The notes beneath the pieces are model-generated. The model made no database searches and had not been told where the DNA came from. It worked only from the letters and a program-made list of their open reading frames with translations. A stretch of 64,000 bases of DNA from Aedes albopictus (taxonomy: Eukaryota > Arthropoda > Insecta > Diptera > Culicidae). The position numbers were made by a program, and so were the translations under genes. This document shows positions 32,696-42,697 of this stretch, one piece after another (the first letter of the stretch is position 1; each line of letters begins with the position of its first letter). The stretch covers positions 456,625,004 to 456,689,003 of the forward strand of contig NC_085137.1 of the NCBI RefSeq assembly GCF_035046485.1. Direction: 5' to 3'.

Positions 32696-32965
32696 CTCTA
32701 CCCCATTTGGCATAATGCCATTTGGCATAACGCCGTTTGGCATAATGCCATTTGGCATAATGGTCATTTGGCATAATGGCTATTTGGCATAATGCCGTTT
32801 GGCATAACACAAAGAACAGCCTTCTTGGTAAGAATGTGCATAATATTCGTTATGCCAAATGGCCATTATGCCAAATGGCCGTTATGCCAAATGGCTTTTA
32901 TTCCAAATGGCATTATGTCAAACGGCGTTATGCCAAATGGCATTATGCTAAATGGGGTAGAGCCG
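32696..32965. repeat. Palindromic array of 'catttggcataatg' units
   Basis: About eight 15-18-bp units of CATTTGGCATAATGCC run to 32810. After a ~45-bp spacer the complement (GGCATTATGCCAAATGG) runs to 32965. GGCTCTACCCCATTT at the left edge is mirrored by AAATGGGGTAGAGCC at the right, so the array lies inside one inverted-repeat unit. Confidence 0.85.
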
Positions 32966-32999
32966 AAATCGAGTTTGCTCAAATGAACGAAAGGCTTCC

Positions 33000-33510
33000 T
33001 AAGGCCTCCTGAAACATCCCTGAGACCCCATAAAACGCCTCTGAGACTACTGGAACCCTCCTGAGATCCCCTGGAACCCCCTGAAATGCCCTAAGGCCCC
33101 CTGAAACGTCCATGAAACCCCATTAGACGCCCCTGAGATACCTCTGAGACCCCCTTTAGCGCTCCTAAGAACTCATGATGCCCCTTGAAGTGTCCCTGAG
33201 ATCTCCTGGTGCCCCCTGAAAACACGTAAAACCACCTCAGACACTCTGAAGTGCTCCTCAAACCCCCCGAAGCGCCCGAGAGATCCCTGGAACTCCCTTG
33301 AGATCCTCTGAAACGCCCTTTGAGCTCCTAGGCCGCCCCTGAGACCTTTGAAGTGCTCTAGAGACTCCCTGGAATCCCCTGAAAGCCTCTGAGACCCCCT
33401 GAAACTTCATGCGACCCCCTAAATCGCCCCCGAGCCCTCCCTGGAGCCCCTGAGACGCCCTTGAGACCTCCTGGCACCCTTTAAAATCACCTGGAACCCC
33501 CTTGAAACTC
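33000..33510. repeat. 'cccctgagac' minisatellite array
   Basis: Degenerate 12-14-bp units such as CCCCCTGAAACGCCCCTGAG repeat throughout, in the same orientation as 31365-31760. Confidence 0.7.
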
Positions 33511-33514
33511 CCCT

Positions 33515-34720
33515 TATCTTTTTATTTTTATTTTTTTATAGAATGAGAAAATCTGCTGATCAGATACCCAAGAGGCGGTTATGTAGTTTTCGACCCACTA
33601 AGCCCGTTAGGAATGACTTCGAGAAGGGAGGGGGGCCTACATGAGTACACTCTAATAGTAAGCGTTCCACCAGCTACCGCCTTAAGTTGTTCACTCTCCT
33701 CTGGAGGCTCGGGTCCTGGCTAGTACTTTGACTACCCCTGGGACTCAAGCTCCTGGATGGGGAGGATGGACAACTCAACTAGCTGTTGTTCGGTTCGCCA
33801 TTTTCTCTGTAGTTCAAGTACGATTCGAGAAACCGTGAAAGTAACGGAAGGCATATCAGCCTGTGGGTACTCTGGGCGTCGCTTCACGTTTCGGTTGGTA
33901 GCGCATCCGGCATAGACTAACCGGGACTCCGCCGTTTGTGGTTAGAGCCCTAATAGCGTCCACCGTCGATCAACCCTTCCGGAAGGCGAACTGGTTATCG
34001 GAGAGGCCAGAGTCATCGGGTTTCTCGGTATAGACCATCAGCCTCGATAGAATGATCCGTTCCAACAGATTCCCGGCGGTGTCCAGAAGGCAGATAGGTC
34101 TGTATGCCGAAGGGTCGCCAGGTGGCTTCCCGTGTTTGGGCAGTATTTAGAACCAATCTTTGCCTTTTCCACCTCTCCGGATGTTCGCCTCTGCCTAGGC
34201 ACATCTGCGTAGCCATTCTGAAACACCTCAGGGCTAGCCTCGATGGCTACCGTCGGGATACCGTCCAGACCCGGAGCCTTGTTCAACATAAGTGACTTCG
34301 CTATTGCGATGGGCTTGTCGTTCGTCACTGGGGCGACTTCGCTTTGGCCGGTTTGGCTATCGGGGACGGCGGCCCATGGTCTTGTATCGTGTCGTGGGAA
34401 CAACGTTTCCAGATGGCGGTAGTGTATCATTGCGCAGTGTGTCACCGGGGAGATATATGTAAAAGATTAACTTCGGCCATCCTTTTCCTTCTAACCATCT
34501 TTGTTCCATAGCGTTTGTTTTGTCTAGGAATTTCTTATCCTATGGGCGGCATTCCAATACGGGCTTCAATACAAGTCCGTCCACATTTTGATGTCCGTGT
34601 TAGAGACGGATTACGATTCATGGAAAATTCCTTAAACAATTCACAAACGTAACACAGCATCACCCACAGTGGCTTATTTCAAACGAAAAAACGCACGCAT
34701 TTCAGAAACGCGTTTTCAGT
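33515..34720 (-). mobile_element. R1-clade retrotransposon, internally deleted copy
   Basis: The 3' end 'gattttctcattctataaaaaa' (complement of 33530-33553) equals that of the copy at 15.0-23.2 kb. The right end 34480-34720 resembles that copy's 5' region (22740-23160). Between them only part of the RT remains: 34013-34445 with VTNDKPIAIAKSL and LNKAPGLDGIPTV, then a segment near 33.95-34.03 kb with GLSDNQFAFRKG and a stop. ORF1, endonuclease and most of the RT are missing. Confidence 0.7.
34013..34445 (-). pseudogene. R1-clade RT fragment
   Basis: LMLNKAPGLDGIPTVAIEAS is the N-terminal RT block, 70-80% identical by eye to 16700-17074. The frame shifts within the copy, then MVYTEKPDDSGLSDNQ continues near 34035 with an in-frame TGA shortly after FRKG. 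This is clearly non-functional. Confidence 0.8.
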
Positions 34721-35282
34721 TTATGGAAAATAGTGTATCTTATGTAAAATATGCCGGGGAATCCAATGGTGCCAACCCCTTTCCCGAAAAATGTCAGGAA
34801 GTATCCCATTTTGCCATTTTTCCCCTATAAATTAGACATATTTCGATATATTAGACCATATAAAAACATGCAACATATATGCTACATTACGTAAAACAGT
34901 CCAAGGAATCGAATGCCGTCATCCCTTTTCTTGTCAGTGGCCCAATTCACCCCTATTCCCCTAGAAGCTCGTCTTTTTCGAAATATTCATTCAAAATAAT
35001 GCACAACTTCTAAAAAGACATTCAAAATGATGGTATTTTATGTAGAAATGTCCAAGGAATCGAATGCCGGTATCCTCTTTATTGGCAAACATCGGTAAGT
35101 GGCCCAATTCACCCCTATAAGTTCATCTTTTCCAAAATATCGATGCAAAACAATGTACAACTTTGATAAAGACATTTAAAAATGATGCTACCTTATGTAA
35201 AAATGTCCAAGGAATTGAATGCCGGTATTCCCTTTATTGCCAGACATCTTTGAGTGGCCCAATTCACCCCTACTCCCCTTAA

Positions 35283-35397
35283 CCCTTTGGAGCCGGAGGG
35301 GTCATATATGACCCCGGCGATGAAACCGAGCATAACAAACGTGTTCGACACCAGCGAGGTTGCGTCGACAGCGGCGAAAAAAATCGGCTCCAAAAGG
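35283..35397. mobile_element. piggyBac-like MITE, 115 bp, TTAA-flanked
   Basis: The ends CCCTTTGGAGCCG and (mirrored) CCTTTTGGAGCCG abut TTAA on both sides (35279-35282, 35398-35401). A subterminal palindrome GGGGTCATATATGACCCC follows the left end. TTAA duplication with CC-starting ends is characteristic of piggyBac. Confidence 0.8.
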
Positions 35398-35795
35398 TTA
35401 AAGTAGAATTACTTGAAAATATTTATGTATTACAATGCACAACTTCGATAAAGGCATTCAAAAATAATGGAACCTTATGATAAAAAAGTGCAAGGAATAA
35501 AATGCCGATATACCCTTTATTTCCCAACAACGATTAGTGGCCTAATTCGCCCCTATTCCCCTATAAGTTGATTTCTTTACAAATATTGATTAAAAAGAGG
35601 TGGAATCTTGATTATTGCAATAAAAACTGATGACACCTTATGTAGAAAAGACCAAGTAATTGAATGCCAGAATTCCCTTTATTGGCAAACATCGGTAAGT
35701 GGCCCAATTCACCCCTATAAGTTCATCTTTTTCAAAATGTCGATGCAAAACAATCCACAGCTTTGATAAAGACATTCAAAAATGATGCTACCTTA

Positions 35796-36088
35796 CACAG
35801 AAAAAAAAAATCATGTAAAATTCAGCGAGAAATCATGCACATAAAGGGAATGCTAGAGTTAGTGCATATTTACATGACATATCATGTAAAACTACGTTAC
35901 AATCGTGTAAATTTCCGCTAATAGTCACGTAACCGGATGGAGTCCATTATGGTTTACGCGATGGTTGGCGGAAATTTACACGATGGTAATGTAATTTTAC
36001 ATTATATCTCATGTAAAAGTGCAATAACTCTAGCATTCCTTTTATGTGCATGATTTCTCGCTGGATTTTAATTACATATTTTTCTGTG
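35796..36088. mobile_element. TA-flanked MITE, CACAGAAAAA ends, 293 bp
   Basis: CACAGAAAAAAAA at the left and TTTTTCTGTG at the right; long inner arms 'gagaaatcatgcacataaa' and 'cgtgtaaatttccgc' pair. TA flanks each end. The sister repeat at about 35190 ('ccttatgtaaaaatgtcc') shows the empty site exactly. Confidence 0.9.
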
Positions 36089-36709
36089 TATGTAAAAATG
36101 TCCAAAGAATCAAATGCCGGTATCCCCTTTATTGTGGAACATCGATAAATGGCCCAATTCACCCCTACTCCCCTAAAAGTAGAATTACTTGAAAATATTT
36201 ATGTATTACAATGCACAACTTCGATAAAGGCATTCAACAATGATGGAACCTTATGATAAAAAAGTGCAAGGAATAAAATGCCGGTATTCCCTTTTTTTGT
36301 ATCTTTTTTCAACCGATATTTGTAAAGAGATTAACTTATAGGGGAATAGTGGCGAATTGAGCGACTTATCGATGTTGGACAATAAAGAGGATGCGGCATT
36401 TTATTGCTTAGACTATTTTTTTCATAAGGTAGCATAATTTTTGAATATCTTTATCGAAGTTGTGCATTGCGATAGATCGACATTTTCAAGTAATTCTACT
36501 TATATGGGAATAAGGGTGAATTGGTTCACTTATAGATGTTTTGCAATAAAGGAGATAGCGGCATTCGATTCCTTGGACGTTTTCACATAATGTACCATCA
36601 TTTTTGGACGTATTTAACGAAGTTGTGCATTATTTTGAAACAATATTATGAAAAAGATCATCTTGTAGGGGAATAGGGGCGAATTGGGCCACTTATCGAT
36701 GTTGGATAA

Positions 36710-37043
36710 TGTTATGCGTCTCAAGAAAAATCAGAATATGGCGATTATATGCCACTGGTTTCTGATATAATCGCGACAGTCGCTAATCATAACAGCGTCA
36801 CCAGATTTAAAAGTATTTAATTCCATTATATAGGGTTTGACAGCAAGCACACTCACTCCAGTGAGCCACTCTTACCGTTTATCACAAATACATTTATAAA
36901 CATCTGTCACTTCGCGAAACCCACGTGCTTTTGTTTTTGGCGGGAGCATATTTTCTTTTGCTTTGCCTTGCGACTGTCACTGCGGCGGTATGCCTTGCGA
37001 GCGTACGACCGCCGCCAGACTCTAATAAAAGATAAGCGCGACA
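36710..37043 (+). mobile_element. Probable solo LTR, 334 bp
   Basis: The insertion interrupts a foldback unit between 'gttggataa' and 'atataggg'. It begins TGTTATGCGTCTC and ends GCGCGACA, i.e. TG…CA. A TATA-like 'ttatataggg' lies near 36831 and AATAAAA near 37024, the order expected for U3-R-U5. No second LTR or coding sequence is present. A Pao/BEL origin is possible from the TGTTATG start but was not tested. Target duplication is imperfect (ATAA/ATAT). Confidence 0.6.
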
Positions 37044-37370
37044 ATATAGGGTATACCGGCATTTTATTCCTTGCACTATTTTTTTATAAGGTATCATCAT
37101 TTTTGAATGTCTTTATCGAAGTTGTGCATTGTAATAGATATTTTCAAGCAATTCTACTTATAGGGAAATAGGGGTGAATTGGGCCACTTATCGATGTTTG
37201 ACAAGAAAGGGGATAACAGCATTCGATTCCTTGGACTTTTTTTTACGTAAAGTAGCATATTTGTTGCATGTTTTTATCTTGGGCATGCTTCTATATGGCC
37301 TAATATATCGAAATATGTCTAATTTATAGGGGAAAAAGGGCAAAATGGGATACTTCCTGGCATTATTCGG

Positions 37371-37925
37371 GAAATAACGTGAGTTTCGCGGCTTTCCACA
37401 CCGAATTTGTCCATCGTGCGGAATTGATGCGGAATTGGTTGTTGTAGTTTTCGCATTGAAATTAACTGGGATTTTTAAAAGAATTCCTCCAAAGATTCAT
37501 AAAAAAATCCAAGAAATCGACTAGGGTCACTTCCAGGGTGCATCCCTAAAATTTCTCCAATGATCTCTTCTGATGTTTTTTTTTTCTAATGATCCCTGTA
37601 AATGAATTCTTAGCATCTCTTTTATGAGTTTTCCAAAATTCCTCTATAAAATTCCAATAAGATTACTTTCGATTTTTTGCTATAAAACAAATCAATGAAA
37701 GCTTTGAAAGGAATTACAGCAGAAAGTTTTCGAATTCTGTACAGGTTTGTTATATAATTCGTTGGCGGAATGTTTGAGGCCTCCCTCAAACAAATTCGGT
37801 TAAAACTCCTCAAAATTTTGCTTTGAAGAATTTCTTCAAAGATTTCCGTAACAAGTATCTATAGATGATTCTTTATTGCATTCTTCTAAATTCTAAATTA
37901 GTTTTCTTGTTTTCAAAATGGTGTA
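37371..37925. other. AT-rich stretch, nothing recognised
   Basis: No supported gene. Weak 'gaattcctcca' type repeats occur after 37480. Confidence 0.35.
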
Positions 37926-38094
37926 CCGTCTACCTCCGTGTGTTGGTTTGACCGCTTCTTATCACAAAAGAGAACAAAAAATAAGGTTACCACCAGTATG
38001 TATTTTGATGCTCATAGGGTTACTAGAAGTTCAAATTATAAACGAACCCCGCTGCTCTGCATGAGGTGGCGATCAAACCAATGGGGGTAGGTGG
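37926..38094. mobile_element. TA-flanked MITE, CCGTCTACC family, copy 2 (169 bp)
   Basis: CCGTCTACCTCCGTGTGTTG at the left and CCAATGGGGGTAGGTGG at the right, TA at 37924-37925 and 38095-38096. It is shorter than copy 1 (23566-23834) but shares its internal text. Confidence 0.75.
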
Positions 38095-38154
38095 TATCAA
38101 AAAACAAACAAAACAGGTTCCCGGAATCCTTTTACACATGTTTTATTAGGGTTC

Positions 38155-38212
38155 CGGGTCATTTGACCGAATGCCGTTTGACCGAACGCCATTTGGCCGA
38201 AAGGGTCATATC
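38155..38212. repeat. Short minisatellite, 'tttgaccgaatgccg'
   Basis: Three to four 15-bp units of GTTTGACCGAACGCCATTTGGCCGA type. Confidence 0.6.
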
Positions 38213-38239
38213 AACATTCTGATTTATCGACCGTATTCT

Positions 38240-38336
38240 ATTTATAACTTAATCATCAGCTCTAAGAGCTTTTTGGTTTTATGTGCATTTGGTGTTAAAA
38301 ATCGTTTTGACTGATTGCAATTTTTGACATCCATCC
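38240..38336 (-). pseudogene. LOA-like ORF2, segment after RNase H
   Basis: The frame DVKNCNQSKRFLTPNAHKT corresponds to NITDSRQTERFITPDAINT of the first copy. It joins ISNW at 40592 when the AATT-flanked insertion is removed, apart from a one-base shift. Only about 30 codons remain before a stop. Confidence 0.65.
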
Positions 38337-38626
38337 AATTGGGTTGTTTAGGGGTATCCGGATTATTTTATAATCGGATTCTCCGCCCAAAAATTAGTCG
38401 AAATCCAAAATTTCATAATTTTTGGAGTCCAGGAACTATTTTTAAAATGCATTTAAAGTTTGTATGGGGATTTTTTTTTGTTCGGGTCGAACTGTCACTT
38501 TATCGATTGAACTGTCATTCTATACACGAAAATTAAAACTGTTTTGTTAATTTAATCATCAAAACAAAGGTATTGGAATCCAATAAAATCACGTATTACT
38601 CAGAAAAATGAGCTCTTTCGATTATA

Positions 38627-39577
38627 GGGTGTCACAGAAAGTATGGGCATAACTTTGCAGCTCTGCCATTTGGAAATAGTTGAATAAACAAACTTTATTT
38701 TCACACATATCCTGCCTTAATATATCAACATCAAATGCCAATCATCAAAATTTGCATTTCACACTTCGTTTGAATGCGGTAAAACATTCCCTGAAAGACC
38801 TTTTACTGCTTCTGCACAAATTGCTATATTTTTCAATCACATCGCTCAACAAATTGTTTTCTACGCATGAAATTTAGCTCGATAAAAATTTCAAAAAATA
38901 TATCCATGTGTTTCTACATGCATATCTATTATACAACCCTTAGTTTGAATTGAAAACATATATTTTTGAACCTGAAAAATGAATTGAAACACCAAAATAG
39001 ATATTTTTGAAAACCCGTTTTTTCAATAGTTGAAAACAAGCTTCTGAATATATATACAACATGCAGAAAATTACATTTTAATTTCACTATAAGTAAAATA
39101 GATGCTCCAGCTATATGAAGTGTAGATTGAAATATTTTTATTCTCGTCAAAACATGTTCTAAAACTCGAATGTTGTGGGCATGTCTTATCCAGAAATAGA
39201 AAAGGCAAATTTTTCAGTTTTCTCAAAATTTTGAAATACCCTGTACGTATGGGTAAACATATTTTTGTAAAAAATGTCAATGAACCATCTGAGGAAACAT
39301 GTTTTCGAATGTATCATGTGAAAAGAATTCGAAAAAAATGTTTCGAATATGAATATTTGGCAGAACCGTAAAAAAGTAGTTTGTGCAGAAGTTTCAAAAG
39401 ATGTTTTTTTCATTTAAATCATTCTGCATACAAAAACCCTTTTTAATGTATAAACTCGTTACAGGTATCAATAAAAATACTCTGAATAAAAATACAAAAA
39501 TATAAAAATTGTTGTTTGTTAAGAAAATTATTGTATTTTCGTTATACAAAGTTGTGCCCATACTTTCTGGGACACCC
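38627..39577. mobile_element. TA-flanked long-TIR element A, 951 bp
   Basis: GGGTGTCACAGAAAGTATGG at the left and its mirror (one mismatch in the first 20) at the right, continuing inward. TA at 38625-38626 and 39578-39579. No transposase frame. Confidence 0.85.
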
Positions 39578-39579
39578 TA

Positions 39580-40543
39580 AGGAGTGTATCGTAAAGTAGT
39601 TGAAAATGTTCACAATAGCCTCAAAAATAGTTTAATACAACTTTTAAGTAATTTTATTTTTGGAGATACTGTATAAATCCTTGAAAAAAGAAATGGCTTT
39701 TACGATTTCCTAAAAATGTTCATTTAACTGGGTTTTTAACCTAGATTATTGAACACATGTTTTTAAAATTTTGCACACTCTCTAAAAAATTGAAATTGCG
39801 AAAAAAGTTCGATAATGTTCGAAAATTGTTAACTTTTTTGTGCAAATATATTAATCTCCAGAATGCTTATGATATAGGAAAATTATTTTTTTCAAGAAAA
39901 ATCTCCACTGCATTTTAGCGCAATTCTTAAAAATGAAAAAAAAGGCCATTTTTGAGGAACCTCTTTTTTCTATGCTCCTCCAAATCATGTTTACGCAAAT
40001 AAAAAATACATAAAATGAAAAAATCGCATTTTTTAATTAGGATATGTTTTTTTAATTTATAGACGAGTAAGTTAGAGCAAAAATTGGAATGTTATAACCT
40101 TTTAAGATATTAAAAGCAGAACTTCAAAGTTTGACCACAAAATATACGTTTTTTGGAGTGGACCATTTTGTAGATATTGGAGATTTTTCTATCGAAAATA
40201 TGAATTTTGAAAGTCGGTGTTGAATGATATGTATATTATATGTACATAACTGTTAACAAGCATCAATATTTTCCAGATTTTTTATCGTACAAATTTTATT
40301 CGCTACAGATTATTGAAATGCTGAAAAATCCGCACGAAATTGCATTTTGTGCAAAATTTTATTTTGTGAGGTGTATTCATTTACCCATATTTTGAATAAT
40401 ACTAAACATTTTCCAAATTTTTTCAAGCTGTTCTAAACTTAACTATATTGTGAAGATTTCATAGAAGAACCGAAATAAAAAGACCAACCCAGCTTCGAGA
40501 TAGGACATCTTGAACATTTTCAACTACTTTCCGATACACTCCT
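39580..40543. mobile_element. TA-flanked long-TIR element B, 964 bp
   Basis: AGGAGTGTATCGTAAAGTAG at the left is mirrored at the right with one mismatch in 32. TA at 39578-39579 (shared with element A) and 40544-40545. It therefore used a TA created or bordered by element A, or vice versa. No transposase frame. Confidence 0.85.
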
Positions 40544-40591
40544 TATAGGATATAGAAAATAGCAATATTTTATTCACTAAACAACCCAATT

Positions 40592-41264
40592 GGATATCAC
40601 CCTTTGCTCAGCCCAGCATTTTAGGTCCATTTTTATTGTATAGTTTGATATATCGCAGAAAGGTTCTGGGCCAACAAATTGTAGATTGGAACCACTTTTA
40701 GCAAGCTCGTCTGCCATTTCATTCCCTTCAATGCCACAGTGACCTAGAACCCAGAATAAGTTTACTGAATTCCCTTGGCACAGCCTGCGCAGTGAAAGAA
40801 TGCATTCCCAGACAAGCTTTGAAGTACATTTGTAAGCGCACAATGCTTTTAGTGCAGCTTGACTATCTGAGAAAATACAAATATTTGCATATCTGTATTT
40901 TCTCTCAAGGCAGATATTTGCGCATTTCAAAATAGCAAGAATCTCCGCTTGAAACACCGTAGGATAGTGTCCCATCGCCACTGAAATTTGTATTCCAGGG
41001 CCGTAGATTCCTGCTCCCGTTTTTATTCCAACTTTTGAGCCATCTGTATAGAATTTGATTGATCCTTGACGAACAGTGGGAGCTCCGACTTCCCAATCTG
41101 CACGAGTTGTTTCGTGCAACTTGTAGGGAACATCATGGTTCTCCACAGGTTTCTTCCAGTCTTTAATCACTTTCATTACTGGCCTATTTTGGAAGTATTG
41201 TGAAATGCTCAGGTGACCTACAAGATCACCTGGCATAAACTTTTCAACTCGTTCAAGTCTCAGC
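40592..41264 (-). pseudogene. LOA-like RNase H domain
   Basis: YTDGSKVGIKTGAGIYGPG, QAEILAILKCA, FSDSQAALKAL and GHCGIEGNEMADELAKSG give the four catalytic acids and the conserved His region of an RNase H fold. The frame runs open for 220 codons despite losing both neighbours, so the insertions on either side may be fairly recent. RNase H would degrade the RNA strand of the RNA-DNA hybrid during retrotransposition. It is not functional alone. Confidence 0.88.
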
Positions 41265-41268
41265 AATT

Positions 41269-41617
41269 GGCTTCTTTAGCGGTGTTGAGATAATTCCATA
41301 TTCGGAATCTGCATGCCAAACTGAGCCGAAATCCAAATTTTCATGAATTTTGGTGCCCGGGAACCTATTTAAAAATCAATTTGAAGTTTGTATGGGAGCG
41401 ATTTGTCGGATCACCCCTCGTCGCATTTTGTACTGGGCGGAGCTGTCAAGCAGTTGCTCAGCTGTCAAAAGGTGATTTCGAAAAATCTCTTTGAAATTGG
41501 TTTTAGGCACCAAAATAAAGTTCTAAAAATCTGAAAAAAAAACATAGTGGCTCAGAAAAAGATGCTCTTTCGTATGAAATCGAAAAAAACAATTCATTTT
41601 TCTAAATTTAAAAACCC
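41269..41617. mobile_element. AATT-flanked TIR element (family C), copy 3 (349 bp)
   Basis: The ends are GGCTTCTTTAG and (mirrored) GGGTTTTTAAA, with AATT at 41265-41268 and 41618-41621. Internal text 'gccgaaatccaaattttcat', 'gaagtttgtatggg' and 'ctgagccactatg' matches the other copies at moderate identity. It splits the same LOA fragment as copy 1. Confidence 0.8.
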
Positions 41618-41621
41618 AATT

Positions 41622-42065
41622 CCTTTTCTGCTTCTAATTGCACGTACCTACTCGTGCAAAGGTAGCATGGAGTGATCGAGTGATGGAGTGCTTCGCTTCG
41701 CTCCTGTAATAGCAATAGACGCAAGACGTTGAATTTTTGCATGCTTTGGTAGCCTCTTTTGTTTTTGGCCACCAGACAAACGAAGCATACGTCACTTTAG
41801 GGCGGATTATGGCAGTATAAATCCACATTATCATTTTTGGTTTCAAGCCCCACTTCCTGCCAATAGTTTTGGAGCATAACCAGAACGCACTTGTTGCCTT
41901 ACCGATCACGGACTCAATTTGAGCATTCCAGTTCAGTTTAGCATCCAGTATCAAACCTAAGTATTTGACTCGATCACTAGGATGAATTTGTATCCCTCCA
42001 AGCCGAAAACCTTTTAGGTTGATCTTCCTTCTCCTAGTGAAAGGGACAATTACGACTTTTGACAC
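41622..42065 (-). pseudogene. LOA-like RT thumb fragment
   Basis: VPFTRRRKINLKGFRLGG, VKYLGLILDAKLNW and IGRKWGLKPKMIMWIYTAII correspond to the same blocks of the first copy (about 60% identical by eye). A frameshift after KACKN moves the continuing phrase QRLASIAITGAKRSTPS to another frame; then a TAG follows LPLHE. Confidence 0.85.
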
Positions 42066-42185
42066 ATAGTATACATAAAACCCAGGGATTCGAACCTAGG
42101 ACCATAGACTTAACAGTTGCTAGGACGGCTAGAACCTAGAACAGGAGCTCGTCGTTGTTACCAGTGAGGCCATCGCAGCACTTAA
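42066..42185 (-). repeat. SINE-like tRNA-derived sequence
   Basis: In reverse complement: 'gatggcctcactggtaacaac' (A-box-like) and 'ctaggttcgaatccctggg' (a strong B box) with tRNA-like spacing, followed by a short tail joining the LOA fragment. It probably truncated that fragment. Confidence 0.55.
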
Positions 42186-42406
42186 AGTGAGGGGTGATAT
42201 AAGCTGAAATGGTTCTTCATATTGGTAGCTCCTCTATAAATAGACTCGCTGATCCAACATACCGGAGAGGGAAGGTATGACGTCACCATACCCACTTATG
42301 ACGTCACCATGCACGTTGCTACAGCCCATTTAGTCCCTCAGCTTCAATGTCGTGTGCGCTTGTTGTGCACTAGAGCCAGCGTTCACTATTCTCAATTTAG
42401 TTGAAA

Positions 42407-42587
42407 ATCGGAGTTTTCGACTAGCGAAGTTGGGTTTTTCTCTAAATCCATGCGTCGGACCTAACTTCGGAAGTGGTGCGCTGTAAACCTGGTCCGCTAT
42501 ACAGCGCACCACTTCCGAAGTTAAGTCCGACGCACTGATTTGGAGAAAAATCCAACTTCGCTAGTCGAAAACTCCGGGATTCAACTG
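42407..42587. repeat. Palindrome with about 88-bp arms
   Basis: GTTGAAAATCGGAGTTTTCG at the left is mirrored with few mismatches at 42566-42587. The arms meet almost without spacer at 'gcgctgta/tacagcgc'. Probably a MITE. Confidence 0.75.
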
Positions 42588-42697
42588 CACGGACAATACT
42601 TCGGAGTTGGAACCCACATCGTTGTACCTACGCGAATGGACGTCACACGAAACTGTTATACAGTTGATAGCAATTATATCTTAGTGTTATTAACTAA

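Larger units (their letters stand above)
34735..37370. repeat. Foldback element with arms of ~150-bp satellite-like units
   Basis: Left-arm units (near 34905, 35045, 35200, 35490, 35655, 36100, 36265) carry 'gtccaaggaatcgaatgccg', 'gtggcccaattcaccccta' and 'ttccccta(t/g)aag'. From about 36340 the complement appears ('caattcgccc' to 'gggcgaattgagc'), with units near 36380, 36575, 37053 and 37215. Outermost sequences also mirror: 'tcccattttgcc…cccctataaattagacat' at 34806 and 'atgtctaatttatagggg' at 37314. Three later elements sit inside at 35283, 35796 and 36710. No protein is encoded. Arm asymmetry (about seven against four units) suggests unequal change after formation. Confidence 0.75.
38341..40587. 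mobile_element. AATT-flanked TIR element (family C), copy 1, itself interrupted
   Basis: The ends are GGGTTGTTTAG and CTAAACAACCC, with AATT at 38337-38340 and 40588-40591. The empty site is known from the coding frame (ISNW|M). Removing the two TA elements nested at 38627-40543, with their TA duplications, leaves 328 bp, close to copy 2 (325 bp). The split point lies between 'ctttcgatta' and 'taggatatagaaaatagc', which are contiguous in copy 2. Confidence 0.9.
38240..42065 (-). mobile_element. Second LOA-like retrotransposon fragment, heavily interrupted
   Basis: The pieces 41622-42065 (RT thumb), 40592-41264 (RNase H) and 38240-38336 (post-RNase H) are in order and on one strand. Each gap is a defined insertion (41269-41617, 38341-40587). 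The upstream RT and endonuclease are absent: the fragment is cut at 42065 by a SINE-like sequence. It is related to, but clearly diverged from, the copy at 2787-11333. Confidence 0.85.

Noticed and set aside
32696..32965. CRISPR-like regular array
   Set aside because: Units are contiguous without unique spacers, occur in both orientations as a palindrome, and the genome is eukaryotic.
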